Counted from the stretch's first letter, positions 16,701 to 25,483 are shown. The stretch: 47,590 nt of DNA from Candidatus Uhrbacteria bacterium CG_4_9_14_3_um_filter_41_35 (GCA_002791275.1 PFWT01000003.1:1-47590); one strand, 5' to 3'. The notes: a model not told the origin generated them from the letters alone. Numbers and translations are program-made.

Positions 16701-19700
16701 CGACAATGCTGGTTCAGGATACGCAATTTCGGCAAACTCAGCTGGCTTTACGGTCGCTTCGAACTCGAACATCGCAACCAATGGTGACCTTACGGTGGCG
16801 GGTGGCGATATCACCCTCGGTACTACTTCGATTTTCTCGGGCGGAGACACAGCTTCGCTTAACAACATTGACGCGCTAGACGCGACAACGGTTAACACCG
16901 TTCAAAACGCCATTACCTCGTTACCAAACCTAACCTCGGCAACTTCGCTCGCTTCTGTGGGAACGCTAACGACGGGTGCAACCGGGGCTGGCTTTACGGT
17001 TAACCTCGACGCGTCAACTTTGACCTGTACCGATTGTTTAGATTTTGCAAACCTTGCTGACTCGATGACTTTAGATGCAGCACAATCTATTGTACAAGGT
17101 AACTATTCGTGGACAGACTATTATTTAAACACCACTGGAGTTGGCCGTTATTATAATGCGAATTTTTTACAAAACTACTCGGCAGCGGTTTATACTGCAA
17201 ATGGAATTATAGCCGGTGGAGTTTTAAAATTACAATCTTCCTCGGCAGTTCGAACGTCAGGAAAATTATTTGTAATTGACAACACAGCTACTTACACAAC
17301 TCCTGCTACAGTGTCAGGTTCACTCAATGACTTGAATCAAACACTGACCAATGAAACGGGTGGACTGATGACTATTTCTGGTAACACTGTAAACATTTCA
17401 CGCTCAAGCGTGTCAAATATTGCGAGTGCAAATACAGTAGTTACAGGAGCGGTGATGGCACTTTCTAATAATGCTACGGAAACAATTGGTCTTGTTAACG
17501 ACTCCGGAAGTATCCTAACACTTACACAAAACTACGCTAATTCCACAGGTGCGGTTTTAAAAATTGACTATGCTGGTACTGGTAATGCAATTCAGCTAAA
17601 CTCACCAACCTCAGGAGATTTAGCAATAAACGGCGGCAATATTACCTCTACAAGCGGAATGCAATTTTCAAGTTCCAGCTATATCTGGAAGGATCTAGGT
17701 GCTAATACACTAATGAATTTAACTGACGCTGGAACCACGGGTAACCTCGGAGTTACCGGAGATATTAGCGGAGTTGGTGGTACCTTCTCAGGTAATGTGG
17801 CGGTAAATGGCGGAACTTTAAGTTCGACTGCTACAACTTTTAATATTGACGTTGGAAATACAGGCTCGATGGTTTTTCGGGACGGCACAAACACCCTCAT
17901 GACTCTAGCCGACACTGGCACAACCGGAAACTTAACAACTACGGGTGACGTTATAGTTTCAGGTGGAGACATTACGCTTGGCGCAACCTCGATCTTCTCG
18001 GGCGGAGACATAGCTTCGCTCAACAACATCGATGCTTTAAACGCAACAACTACAACAACTATTCAAAACGCGATCACTTCACTACCGAATTTAACTTCAG
18101 CAACCTCACTCGCGTCAGTCGGAACTTTAACCACTGGGGCAACGGGGGCTGGCTTTACGGTTAACCTCGACGCGTCAACTTTAACCTGTACCGACTGTTT
18201 AGATTTTGCGAATTTTGCAGATTCGATGACTTTGGATGCATCGACTACGATTAATGCAGGTACTAGTAATTTGTGGCTACTTTCATCAGCTGGTACAAAT
18301 GAACTTCTTTCTCTAACTAATTTTAGAACCGATTCAGCGTTAGGTATAGTTCAAGGTGCGAGTCTAACGGCCACAACACCAACTTCGACGGATGGAGGAG
18401 TATTGCATGTAGTAAATACTTTGAACAATAATATTGGTCTATCGGTTTACAGCGATCACGCAGGTAGCGCTACAGCACCACTTAGCTATCTGTTTGCAGA
18501 CAATGCGGCTTTCGACCAAAACGTAGTGCAAGTAACAAATGATGGTGTGAAATCAGGAATCATGATTGATCAAAATGGAAATACCGGAATTGTATTATCA
18601 GAATCGGTTGGCGGAGCACTGCATGTTTCAAACAGCGGAAACCTTGGCTCAGGAATTACTGCATATAGTAATATTTCGGGACCTAACGCACCATTAGTAC
18701 ACTTTGCTACTGGATCAACTTACGCAAACCAAGCAACTATGTATGTATCGAGTGCAGGAGCCAGTTCACCTGCGCTTGGACTTGAATCGGGCAACACTAC
18801 AAACCTCGGAGCCTTAACAGTTTATAACTCAAGTAATACTGGAGTGGGACTGCTGGTAGATTCGTCTCTTGGTGCAACGGCTAGTTACCCACTTTCGAAT
18901 ATTATTTCTTCAAATGTAGCTTTTGATCAATCACTATTACGAATTAATAACGGTTCTTTGAATTCTTCAAGTGCCGGTCTTGAAATTGCAATGGATGCTA
19001 CAGATGCAACAAATCACATATATTCCGATGCTTTAAAAATTGGATACAATCCAACTATTAATACTGCATCTGGTCTATTAGCAACTGGAAATGCAGTTGA
19101 TGTTTCGCGGACACTGGCAAATAATGGCGCCGGCAGTTTGAATATTTCAGGCGCATTGATGACGCTATCAGATAGTGCAAGTACTTTGGGTGGACTAATG
19201 ATGCATACTGCGCCAATGATTCAAGCTACCCAGAACGTTACATATAGTACTGGTGATCTGATCTCACTTACAAACAATGGTGTTGGTTCGGGTATTGATA
19301 TTGTAAACACAAACAATGTTTCAGGTGCAGGTATAGTAGAAATTTCGGCTCTTGGCTTAACTTCTGGTTATGGATTTAATATAAAGGTTGATGCCTCACT
19401 ACTTTCTACTGGAGCAGCATACAGAGTTAAAGCTGCAACCTTGCTAACTACCCAAAAAGCCTTTAGTGCGGTGGCGAATACAACTGAAACTATTTATATT
19501 GAAACAGACGGAGATATTCATATTCCAGCCGGCTCAATTTGTATTGATAACGACGCCAGTTGTACATCTTCAACAGACGGTACGATTTACTATCGATCGG
19601 CTGTAACAACGGGTGGAGACTTAGCTGAGGTTTATGAGTCAACGGAAGTATTACAGGCCGGAGATATCATCGTGATTGATAGTGCTAACCCACTCAAAAT

Positions 19701-21621
19701 CAAGCAATCTACTTCTCCTTATGAACAAGTATCGATTTCAGTGGTGGCAACAAACCCAGGAAACCTAATGAACGGTCCAACGGAAGCTGACTTAACGGCC
19801 GTTGGAATTGATCCGTCGACCGCTTTACCAAATTGGGGAAACTATGTTTTACCACCAGGTTCTTATCCTGTGGCGCTAGCTGGTCGAGTTCCAACACGAG
19901 TTAATACAGAAAACGGTGCTATTGCAGTCGGTGATTTAATTACTACATCATCAACTGCTGGAGCAGGTATGAAATCAACAATGCCAGGCGCGGTTGTAGG
20001 TAGGGCTCTTCAGGCTTGGAACGGACCAGGTGAGGGTGTAATTGAAGTCTACATCCTTTCCGGTTGGCACTCAGGCGGAGCGATTGCAAACAACGGAACA
20101 ATGGGAACCTTAAATAATAATTTCGCTCTAACTGCGATTAGCCAAGCCACCGCCACAACCACAGGCCAAAATTCAAATGGTCTCTTTTTCCAGGGCTCTG
20201 GCTGGGACGGCACCACTGCCCAGGCGGTTGATATGGTGATTTCAAACGACGTAACTGATAGCGCAAACTACAAACTTTCTGTGAAAAATGATGTAGGAGC
20301 GGAAGTTGCCTATATTTCACAAAGTGGCGATATTGCACTTTCAGGCAAGTTGTATCCGTCAGACCGCGGAACTCTTCAGACCAGCAAGTACATATTCTAT
20401 GACGGCTCAGCTGGGCCGGGTGGCGACTTTATGCGCACCAATGCCTCTGGTTGGGCAACAGGTTCTTACGACTTTGCCGAAATGTTCCCATCAAATGACA
20501 GGGTAGTTCCGGGAGAGGTGGTGGTTTTTGCAAACGACAACCAAACTGTTCAACGATCAACTGGCGTAGCTTACGATCGAAAATTGGTGGGTATAATTTC
20601 TACTAGACCGGGGTTCTTAGCTGGTGAAAATTTAGATGGTCACGTACCGGTAGCTTTAGCAGGGCGGGTTCCAACCTTTGTTTCAAACGAAAATGGAACC
20701 ATTGCGCCAGGTGATCCACTTACAACTTCTTCGACTCCGGGCTACGCAATGAAAGCGACTGAGGCCGGACCAATTCTTGGTTACGCGATGGAGCCATTTA
20801 ATGGCACTATGGGTTCAATTATCACTTTTGTTCGAGCCTCATACTACGATGGTGGACCAGTGGTGGATGCGCCAGCAACGAATAATATCGCTTCAGGCTT
20901 AACCACTACGTCAAACCTCGATGTTTCTGGAACACTTAACCTAAACGCCGGAAATATCATCAATGTTTCCTCAATTGCAGGACTCGGTAACAGGTGGATT
21001 ATTAAAGACAACGGTGATCTTATTACTGAGGGTCGAATTACACACCTTGTAAAGTCTTACCAAAACACCGATGTTGAAACCTACGCTTCACTTTCTCGAG
21101 AAACAACTATTCAGCTTTCGGGAACTGCAACGCTCCATAATGGAACGGCAGTTATCAAGTTTGAGGATATCGATCCAGAATTTAATGATGTAATTTCAAA
21201 CCAAAATACATATCGGGTGTTCCTAACGGCTTCGGAGGCTACAAATTCACTTTACGCGCTCAATAGAACAATCGATGGATTCACGATTCAGGAATCAAAC
21301 GGAAATTCAAATGCCGTGATTGATTGGTTGGTGATTGCTTACCATAAAGATTACGCACCAACGGTAATTGTCCCTGACAACATTGCTCCGCAAACGGCAA
21401 CGAGCACACCAGCGGTTATCGCTTCGCCATCAGCTACAACTACGCCGGTAATCACGTCTACACCAGCTACCGTGTCGCCGACTCTTGAAACGGACACTGC
21501 AACCTCGACACCAGTAATTGCACCGGTGGTGAATAGCCAACCGACGCCAGATACACAAACAGCGACCTCAACAGTACCGGTGATTACATCTCCAACCGCA
21601 ACTAGCACACCGGCTATATAA
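13726..21621 (+). CDS. Giant tail-fibre-like repeat adhesin
   Basis: Protein of 2,631 residues, Ser/Thr/Gly/Asn-rich and almost free of Cys and Trp. A signal peptide follows MKKIRTRK (about residues 22-60, cleavage near ARAAS); the ATG at 13789 is an attractive alternative start. The N-terminal domain has VSYQGRILNTNSVPVADASL and ASVPYALNADTLDGAD, typical of phage-tail-like CPR surface proteins. A long array of beta-helix-like repeats follows (GNLTSTSTAFNFDIGNTGS, FRDGTNTLMTLTDAGTTG, TLTCTDCLDF). Two related C-terminal modules start near residues 1964 (GGDLAEVYES) and 2245 (YDFAEMFPSNDRVVPGE), each with VALAGRVPT and a DxLTTSSTxG segment, resembling peptidase-G2-type fibre ends. A knob domain (about 2420-2545) and a Thr/Pro/Ser tail of ATSTP repeats end it. 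A role in contact with host cells or in attachment is inferred. Confidence 0.8.
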   Translation: MNSIKLYREVRVENFPHVPGDMKKIRTRKTLISKITALFVIGFAFVSMFGFTLQNLQTARAASAPNIVSYQGRILNTNSVPVADASLEMKFEFYTAVSGGTCLWSNSSVDCDTNTPGSTVARSVTLTGGLFSELLGDTTAGTPYAGISDTLFADNAGVYLQVYIAGEALSPRKQIASVPYALNADTLDGADSTTFLTATGDTATGNHDYTGAIFMGASPLVFEGLTDDTNQTTFAFVDPTGTRTVTFKDESGTVAYLSDISGIGSKWTDGGAVTYLTSTTDGLAVGGTGFASASFGIDEANNTIYIGEGANSNGNIVFKASNAATGTLTYGTADSFDFTGGNITTDGNLALNGGNLTSTSTAFNFDIGNTGSLLFRDGTNTLMTLTDAGTTGSLGISGDLTVTGGDITLGTTSIFSGGDTASLNNIDAIDATTKTTIQTAITALANLTSATSLTSVGTLSGLTVTGFSDFTGATMVGASPLVFDGVTADVNKTTFAFTDPTGVRTVTFKDESGTVALLSDIALASSKWTDGGAVTYLTSTTDGLAVGGTGFASASFGIDEANNTIYIGEGANSNGNIVFKASNAATGTLTYGTADSFDFTGGNITTDGNLALNGGNLTSTSTAFNFDIGNTGSLLFRDGTNTLMTLTDAGTTGNLTITGDLGAVGGSFSGNVGAVDATLSGNLAVNGGTISSTATAFNIDVGNTGSMVFRDGTNTLMTLTDAGTTGDLTTSGDVIVSGGDITLGTTSIFSGGDTASLNNVDALDATTVTTVQNAITSLPNLTSATSLASVGTLTTGATGAGFTVDLDASTLTCTDCLDFTSLADSMTLDASLAIAQGTNTWTNTYTGTIGNGFTYNANLTTTGTAQTTNVNGLTTGTGMQLSSLSSARTSGDLMKVYLSSPYSAGATVSGNILDAGQLIYNNSTGAVDVTGETALIARTTTTQNAAATTSVTGAVASISNSASQLLGILTDTSNVLKVSQNYASATGAVLQIDNAGSGYAISANSAGFTVASNSNIATNGDLTVAGGDITLGTTSIFSGGDTASLNNIDALDATTVNTVQNAITSLPNLTSATSLASVGTLTTGATGAGFTVNLDASTLTCTDCLDFANLADSMTLDAAQSIVQGNYSWTDYYLNTTGVGRYYNANFLQNYSAAVYTANGIIAGGVLKLQSSSAVRTSGKLFVIDNTATYTTPATVSGSLNDLNQTLTNETGGLMTISGNTVNISRSSVSNIASANTVVTGAVMALSNNATETIGLVNDSGSILTLTQNYANSTGAVLKIDYAGTGNAIQLNSPTSGDLAINGGNITSTSGMQFSSSSYIWKDLGANTLMNLTDAGTTGNLGVTGDISGVGGTFSGNVAVNGGTLSSTATTFNIDVGNTGSMVFRDGTNTLMTLADTGTTGNLTTTGDVIVSGGDITLGATSIFSGGDIASLNNIDALNATTTTTIQNAITSLPNLTSATSLASVGTLTTGATGAGFTVNLDASTLTCTDCLDFANFADSMTLDASTTINAGTSNLWLLSSAGTNELLSLTNFRTDSALGIVQGASLTATTPTSTDGGVLHVVNTLNNNIGLSVYSDHAGSATAPLSYLFADNAAFDQNVVQVTNDGVKSGIMIDQNGNTGIVLSESVGGALHVSNSGNLGSGITAYSNISGPNAPLVHFATGSTYANQATMYVSSAGASSPALGLESGNTTNLGALTVYNSSNTGVGLLVDSSLGATASYPLSNIISSNVAFDQSLLRINNGSLNSSSAGLEIAMDATDATNHIYSDALKIGYNPTINTASGLLATGNAVDVSRTLANNGAGSLNISGALMTLSDSASTLGGLMMHTAPMIQATQNVTYSTGDLISLTNNGVGSGIDIVNTNNVSGAGIVEISALGLTSGYGFNIKVDASLLSTGAAYRVKAATLLTTQKAFSAVANTTETIYIETDGDIHIPAGSICIDNDASCTSSTDGTIYYRSAVTTGGDLAEVYESTEVLQAGDIIVIDSANPLKIKQSTSPYEQVSISVVATNPGNLMNGPTEADLTAVGIDPSTALPNWGNYVLPPGSYPVALAGRVPTRVNTENGAIAVGDLITTSSTAGAGMKSTMPGAVVGRALQAWNGPGEGVIEVYILSGWHSGGAIANNGTMGTLNNNFALTAISQATATTTGQNSNGLFFQGSGWDGTTAQAVDMVISNDVTDSANYKLSVKNDVGAEVAYISQSGDIALSGKLYPSDRGTLQTSKYIFYDGSAGPGGDFMRTNASGWATGSYDFAEMFPSNDRVVPGEVVVFANDNQTVQRSTGVAYDRKLVGIISTRPGFLAGENLDGHVPVALAGRVPTFVSNENGTIAPGDPLTTSSTPGYAMKATEAGPILGYAMEPFNGTMGSIITFVRASYYDGGPVVDAPATNNIASGLTTTSNLDVSGTLNLNAGNIINVSSIAGLGNRWIIKDNGDLITEGRITHLVKSYQNTDVETYASLSRETTIQLSGTATLHNGTAVIKFEDIDPEFNDVISNQNTYRVFLTASEATNSLYALNRTIDGFTIQESNGNSNAVIDWLVIAYHKDYAPTVIVPDNIAPQTATSTPAVIASPSATTTPVITSTPATVSPTLETDTATSTPVIAPVVNSQPTPDTQTATSTVPVITSPTATSTPAI
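14518..14879 (+). repeat. Recent 362-bp duplication inside the adhesin gene, copy 1
   Basis: Near-identical to 15301-15662 with only about four single-base differences seen, offset 783 bases (261 codons, in frame). It encodes the SKWTDGGAVTYLTSTTDG to RDGTNTLMTLTD module. Confidence 0.9.
15301..15662 (+). repeat. 362-bp duplication inside the adhesin gene, copy 2
   Basis: Partner of 14518-14879. A second family of long near-identical blocks starts at 15937 and 16801 (GGDITLGTTSIFSGGDTASL modules, offset 864 bases), with a more diverged copy near 17961. All offsets are multiples of three. Confidence 0.9.
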
Positions 21622-21646
21622 AAAATATTCAGATTTATGGTAAAAT

Positions 21647-21675
21647 AAAAACGTTCAAATGAGCGTTTTTATTTT
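21647..21675 (+). terminator. Terminator after the giant adhesin gene
   Basis: AAAAACGTTC-AAAT-GAGCGTTTTT followed by ATTTT, only ten bases before the next ATG. It may be leaky and allow partial read-through into the next gene. Confidence 0.65.
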
Positions 21676-21684
21676 CTACATACT

Positions 21685-24096
21685 ATGAAAGATATTTTGA
21701 AATCAGGGACTTTAATTAAGGTCTACGCCAGCATTGCTCGGCTAGCCCTTTACGTTGCGGTGCTGTTTATTCCGCTCGCCTATTTTCCTTGGACGGTAGA
21801 TGCGCTTGAGGTTAATAAACAAACAATTTTACTCATTGTGATTTCAGTCGGGACAATCGCTTGGTTAGGAACAATGGTTGCTAGGCGCCAATTTGCTTTT
21901 AAGAAAACATGGTTGTTTATAGTTCCAGTGTTGCTTGTGATTTCGGTAGCAATTTCCTCCTTTACTTCACCTTCAGTTCTAACAAGCTGGGTTGGTCAAG
22001 GATTACAAGAGTACACCAGCTTTCTCTCATTCTTAGCCTTTTCGCTCTTGTTTATTGTGGCTAGCCACTTACTCAGTGAAACAAAAACTCAGCAAACTGT
22101 GTGGTTTTTATTTCTGCTAGCGTCTTCCTTGATTGGCCTTAATGTTAGTTTTGCAATTTTCGGCCTGCAGATTTTGCCAACTAACTTTATCGGCACACCA
22201 AATTCGTTAGGCTTTTTTATGACCTCAGTGGCTGTACTGGCTTCCGGACTTTGGTTAGTTGATGGTAATAAAGTCGACCAACAGATTTTACCTGCGGGCA
22301 TTATGGGGATAGTCTCAAAGGTTTTGATATTTATTACAGTTGTCGCGGATATTTTAATTTTACTGTCAATTGACTACTGGATGTTGTGGCTCTCTGCAAT
22401 TCTTGGAATGGGCATAATTTTTGGTTTTGCAATTCTAAGAGCAGATGAATTTCCAAACACTTCGAAATTCGTGTTGCCAATGCTTTTATTTGTGGTCTCA
22501 CTGCTTTTCTTATTCTTACCAAGTCCACTCGGAGGTCGATTTTCACCAGAAGTTTCGCCGTCTTATGGAGCTACACTAAATATCGCGAAAGCGACTTTGG
22601 CTGAGCACTCTGTACTCTTTGGCTCAGGACCTGGAACATTTTCTTTCAACTACGCTAAGTATGTTGTACAGGACGTGAATAATACCCAACTCTGGGACGT
22701 CCGTTTTGATCGTGGGGGAAGCTACTTGCTAACACTCCTTTCAACAATCGGTGTTGTGGGAACGCTACTCATGTTCTCATTCATTATGTGGCTTCTTGTT
22801 CTGGGGCTCAAGATGCTGATAACCGAACGAGCACACGCGGAGTGGAAAACAACTTTTGTTGCCTTTTCTGCGTGGTTAGTGTTAGCTTTTGGACTTTTCG
22901 CTTATTCTGCAAACTTTACCTTACTGTTTGTATTTTGGTTATTGTCGGCAGTGCTGGTAAGTCAGAGTAAATCGCAGGTATACGCTTCGGATTTCAAAAC
23001 CTCACCAAGATTTGGTTTGTTAACGGCATTCCTGTTTGTTTTGGTGAACGTAGGTTTACTTACAGTAATTTTTGTAAGCTCGTCAAGATATATCTCTGAA
23101 ATTGCTTTTGCTCACGCAGTTGAAAAAGACAAAGCAGGGGCGACTTTGGATGACGTAATTATTGATCTGGATCGAGCGGCTCGGCTAAATAAACTGTCAG
23201 ACGCAAACTATCGTAATTTAGCAAACGCTCTGTTACTTAAAGCAGGTGAACTCATCAAAAACCCAGACACTACACCAGAACAATTACAGAGCTTTATTGG
23301 TGCAAGTAAATCGGCAGCTGAACGAGCTAAAGACCTTTCACCACAAAATGTGACCAACTGGGCAATGCTTGGCGATATTTACCGCGAAGTTTCACCGGTT
23401 GTGGAGGGTGCTGATCAGTACGCAGTCGGGGCATATTTACAGGCAGTTGAACTATCTCCGACTAATCCAAAATATCGAACAGTTCTTGGGCGAGCATACT
23501 TAGTAAGAGCAGATCAGTTAGGTATTTTGGCGGAAGGTGATGATGAGGAAATTGCAAAGACAGCTTCTGAAAATCAGACTGAGGCGATTCGTTTGGCGGT
23601 CGAGAGTTTGCTAAAAGCAGTAGAGCTTAAGCCAAATTATGCACCCGCTGTTTACAACTTAGCGTTGGCTTACGAGCGACAAGGTAATTTAGCGGAAGCA
23701 GTTACAAAAATGGAAGCGTTGCGAGCTGGCAATCCGTCTGACATCGGAATCTCACTTCAGCTTGGTCTATTGTATTTAAAACAAGGAAAAACTGAACTTG
23801 CACAAACCGAGCTAGAAAGGTCAATCGAAATCGCGCCAAACTATTCAAACGCTCGCTGGTTCCTTTCTGCAGTTTACGAACAGCAGGGTAATTACACTGG
23901 TGCAATCGAACAGGTTGAAAAAGTTCTAGAATTGAATCCAGATAACTCCGCGGTTCAGCAACGACTAGATCGATTAAAGACTGGAGATGTAAACCCAAAG
24001 TTACCAGAGCCACTTGAAGAAACTTCAAATACTGCTTCGGACAGTATTGTAACAACTGGAGATAGTACAGTCTCTGAGCTACCAGTCACACCATAA
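21685..24096 (+). CDS. O-antigen-ligase-like membrane protein with C-terminal TPRs
   Basis: Protein of 803 residues. About eleven hydrophobic helices fill residues 20-475. Between them is an extracytoplasmic loop with GGRFSPEVSPSYGATLNIAKA and the motif FGSGPGTFSFNYAKY (about 310-325), a layout shared by the Wzy/WaaL/PglL superfamily that moves glycans from lipid carriers. The C-terminal half (about 480-780) is a helical repeat region with several TPR units (for example LKPNYAPAVYNLALAYERQGN and IAPNYSNARWFLSAVYEQQGN). It ends in a Ser/Thr/Pro/Glu tail. Its position after a huge Ser/Thr-rich secreted protein suggests it could be an O-oligosaccharyltransferase for surface proteins, which is inference. 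Ligase, polymerase and protein-transferase roles cannot be told apart here. Confidence 0.75.
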   Translation: MKDILKSGTLIKVYASIARLALYVAVLFIPLAYFPWTVDALEVNKQTILLIVISVGTIAWLGTMVARRQFAFKKTWLFIVPVLLVISVAISSFTSPSVLTSWVGQGLQEYTSFLSFLAFSLLFIVASHLLSETKTQQTVWFLFLLASSLIGLNVSFAIFGLQILPTNFIGTPNSLGFFMTSVAVLASGLWLVDGNKVDQQILPAGIMGIVSKVLIFITVVADILILLSIDYWMLWLSAILGMGIIFGFAILRADEFPNTSKFVLPMLLFVVSLLFLFLPSPLGGRFSPEVSPSYGATLNIAKATLAEHSVLFGSGPGTFSFNYAKYVVQDVNNTQLWDVRFDRGGSYLLTLLSTIGVVGTLLMFSFIMWLLVLGLKMLITERAHAEWKTTFVAFSAWLVLAFGLFAYSANFTLLFVFWLLSAVLVSQSKSQVYASDFKTSPRFGLLTAFLFVLVNVGLLTVIFVSSSRYISEIAFAHAVEKDKAGATLDDVIIDLDRAARLNKLSDANYRNLANALLLKAGELIKNPDTTPEQLQSFIGASKSAAERAKDLSPQNVTNWAMLGDIYREVSPVVEGADQYAVGAYLQAVELSPTNPKYRTVLGRAYLVRADQLGILAEGDDEEIAKTASENQTEAIRLAVESLLKAVELKPNYAPAVYNLALAYERQGNLAEAVTKMEALRAGNPSDIGISLQLGLLYLKQGKTELAQTELERSIEIAPNYSNARWFLSAVYEQQGNYTGAIEQVEKVLELNPDNSAVQQRLDRLKTGDVNPKLPEPLEETSNTASDSIVTTGDSTVSELPVTP

Positions 24097-24108
24097 AAAA
24101 GTTCGTAT

Positions 24109-24134
24109 AAAATGAGGTGATTTCACCTCATTTT
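24109..24134 (+). terminator. Terminator of the surface-protein block
   Basis: AAAATGAGGTG-ATTT-CACCTCATTTT with a trailing T/A tract, 13 bases after the stop. Confidence 0.85.
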
Positions 24135-24373
24135 ATATTTCTGAAAATTTACCTATGGAGATTTATTAAATACTAATTAAATAACGTCGTCTGATAGTGT
24201 TTTTTATGACAACTTTGACCAAGTTGCATGACATACACTAAGCCGTCATTCAGAGCCTGCTGTGAGTCATGGCGAAGAATCTAAATGTTGCAGTACACCG
24301 TAAATATAGGTCCAGGTTGTTAGAGAGGGTGTAGTTTTGGATAATGTCTTATTCTACCGAAAAGGGTGTGTAT
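24135..24373. other. Non-coding gap with a possible REP-like remnant
   Basis: No gene is visible. Bases 24243-24282 (GTCATTCAGAG ... GGCGAAGAATCT) resemble the dispersed GTCATTCTGAGCG-AGCGAAGAATCT element of many bacteria, here with a degenerate centre. The gap sits at the edge of the foreign-looking caspase-fold gene and may mark an insertion boundary. Confidence 0.35.
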
Positions 24374-24397
24374 AAAAAAAAGACCCCAGCTGGGTCT
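24374..24397 (-). terminator. Terminator of the caspase-fold gene
   Basis: On the minus strand AGACCC-AGCTG-GGGTCT is followed by a run of T (the plus strand has eight A). It lies about 37 bases after the stop at 24434. Confidence 0.8.
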
Positions 24398-24433
24398 AAG
24401 GTTGCAAAACAGAGTGTCTGCTTGCTTGCTAGT

Positions 24434-25483
24434 TTACCACTTGAAGTCGATCGAGGCTCCGTGTGGCGTTACGCTGAGGGCAGTGCCAGAGCCTGCGAGA
24501 ACCACGCTGGCAGTAAATAGCCCATAGGTGGTGCTTCGTAGGTGGCTATACCGCGAGCGAGCGTCGTTGTAGGCAGGCTCGTTCGGGTAGATGGTTTCAG
24601 GAGCGGTTGAAAGCACATTGTGCTTCATCCTGCTTGCAAGACCATAGGTGATGGCACCTGACACTGCGAGCGCCCCGCTTGTGGCAAGGAGTGTGGACCC
24701 GGCAAATCGGAGCTTCCTCGACGATGGCTTTTTGTTCTTGTGTGCGAGTTCTACCGAGGCGTCTGGAATGCTCGTTCCGTATAAGAATGCCAGCTCCCTA
24801 TTTACACAGATGTTGAATTGGCCAAAAGCCACTGGGCCGTCCTGCGATACAAGCCCTAAGCACTCGCTCATCGACTTTGCCATGGTGGGCTTGTCTGGAC
24901 CCGGATCGCTTTCGAAGCAGCTCAAGTTCGGGTACTCGCTAAAGTCCGAACAGCCAATTTCCCGCAAGGGGAAGTCTCGATAGACCAGTGGGTTCTGACT
25001 TTTCACCGAACCGTCGAGGTAGACGAACAGCTTCGTTTCTGCCGGCACTCTGTTTGCAATAAAATCACGCAGAATGCTGATATCGATGAGTGAGGAGGTT
25101 GGAGCGAGCAGCTCAGGGTCGAACATATCCGAAGCCATAAGACCCGGCGCACCCGAGTCCACAGCGCCGTGGGCACGGAGGACCAGAACAAGATTCTCAC
25201 CAGTTTGAACTTGTGTCAGACTTTCGGTGAAGGCCTTGATGATGTTCGGCCCGGTCGCTTCGGCGCCACACAAACTTACCACGTTGCCGAGCATCGCCTC
25301 AGAAGTGCCTAGTGTAGTTGCGAGCTCTTGGCACTCCGTTTGCGCGTTTTGCAAATGGGGGAGCTCGGGCGCAAAAGGGTATTCTTCAATTCCCACAATG
25401 AGGACATGGCTACGCGGGGCGTCTCCAGCTTTTGCGGTAAACGCCAGCAAGAAACCGATTACCAAAGTCAAAAACTGCTTCAC
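24434..25483 (-). CDS. Exported caspase-fold protein with catalytic Cys replaced by Ser
   Basis: Protein of 349 residues with a signal peptide MKQFLTLVIGFLLAFTAKA. GTG at 25483 is chosen as start because GGAGG lies five bases upstream and the signal peptide follows; an upstream in-frame TTG adds only an unlikely extension. The caspase/C14 fold is suggested by SHVLIVGIEEYPFAPELPHLQNA (about 25-47), the His motif VLVLRAHG (His105) and a strand KLFVYLDGSVKS (151-162). Active enzymes have LDxC at that last place, but here it is LDGS (Ser159), so protease activity is doubtful. A C-terminal module has two hydrophobic segments (about 271-292 and 320-338) and ends in Phe-Lys-Trp. GC content is visibly higher than the neighbours, and it is the only gene with a textbook Shine-Dalgarno. 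Transfer from a Gram-negative, perhaps predatory, bacterium is inferred. Confidence 0.7.
   Translation of the reverse strand: MKQFLTLVIGFLLAFTAKAGDAPRSHVLIVGIEEYPFAPELPHLQNAQTECQELATTLGTSEAMLGNVVSLCGAEATGPNIIKAFTESLTQVQTGENLVLVLRAHGAVDSGAPGLMASDMFDPELLAPTSSLIDISILRDFIANRVPAETKLFVYLDGSVKSQNPLVYRDFPLREIGCSDFSEYPNLSCFESDPGPDKPTMAKSMSECLGLVSQDGPVAFGQFNICVNRELAFLYGTSIPDASVELAHKNKKPSSRKLRFAGSTLLATSGALAVSGAITYGLASRMKHNVLSTAPETIYPNEPAYNDARSRYSHLRSTTYGLFTASVVLAGSGTALSVTPHGASIDFKW

Noticed and set aside
13726-21621. Prophage origin of the giant fibre gene
   Set aside because: Phage-tail-like motifs are present, but there are no other phage genes nearby, the protein has a signal peptide, and it is embedded with other exported CPR-type proteins.
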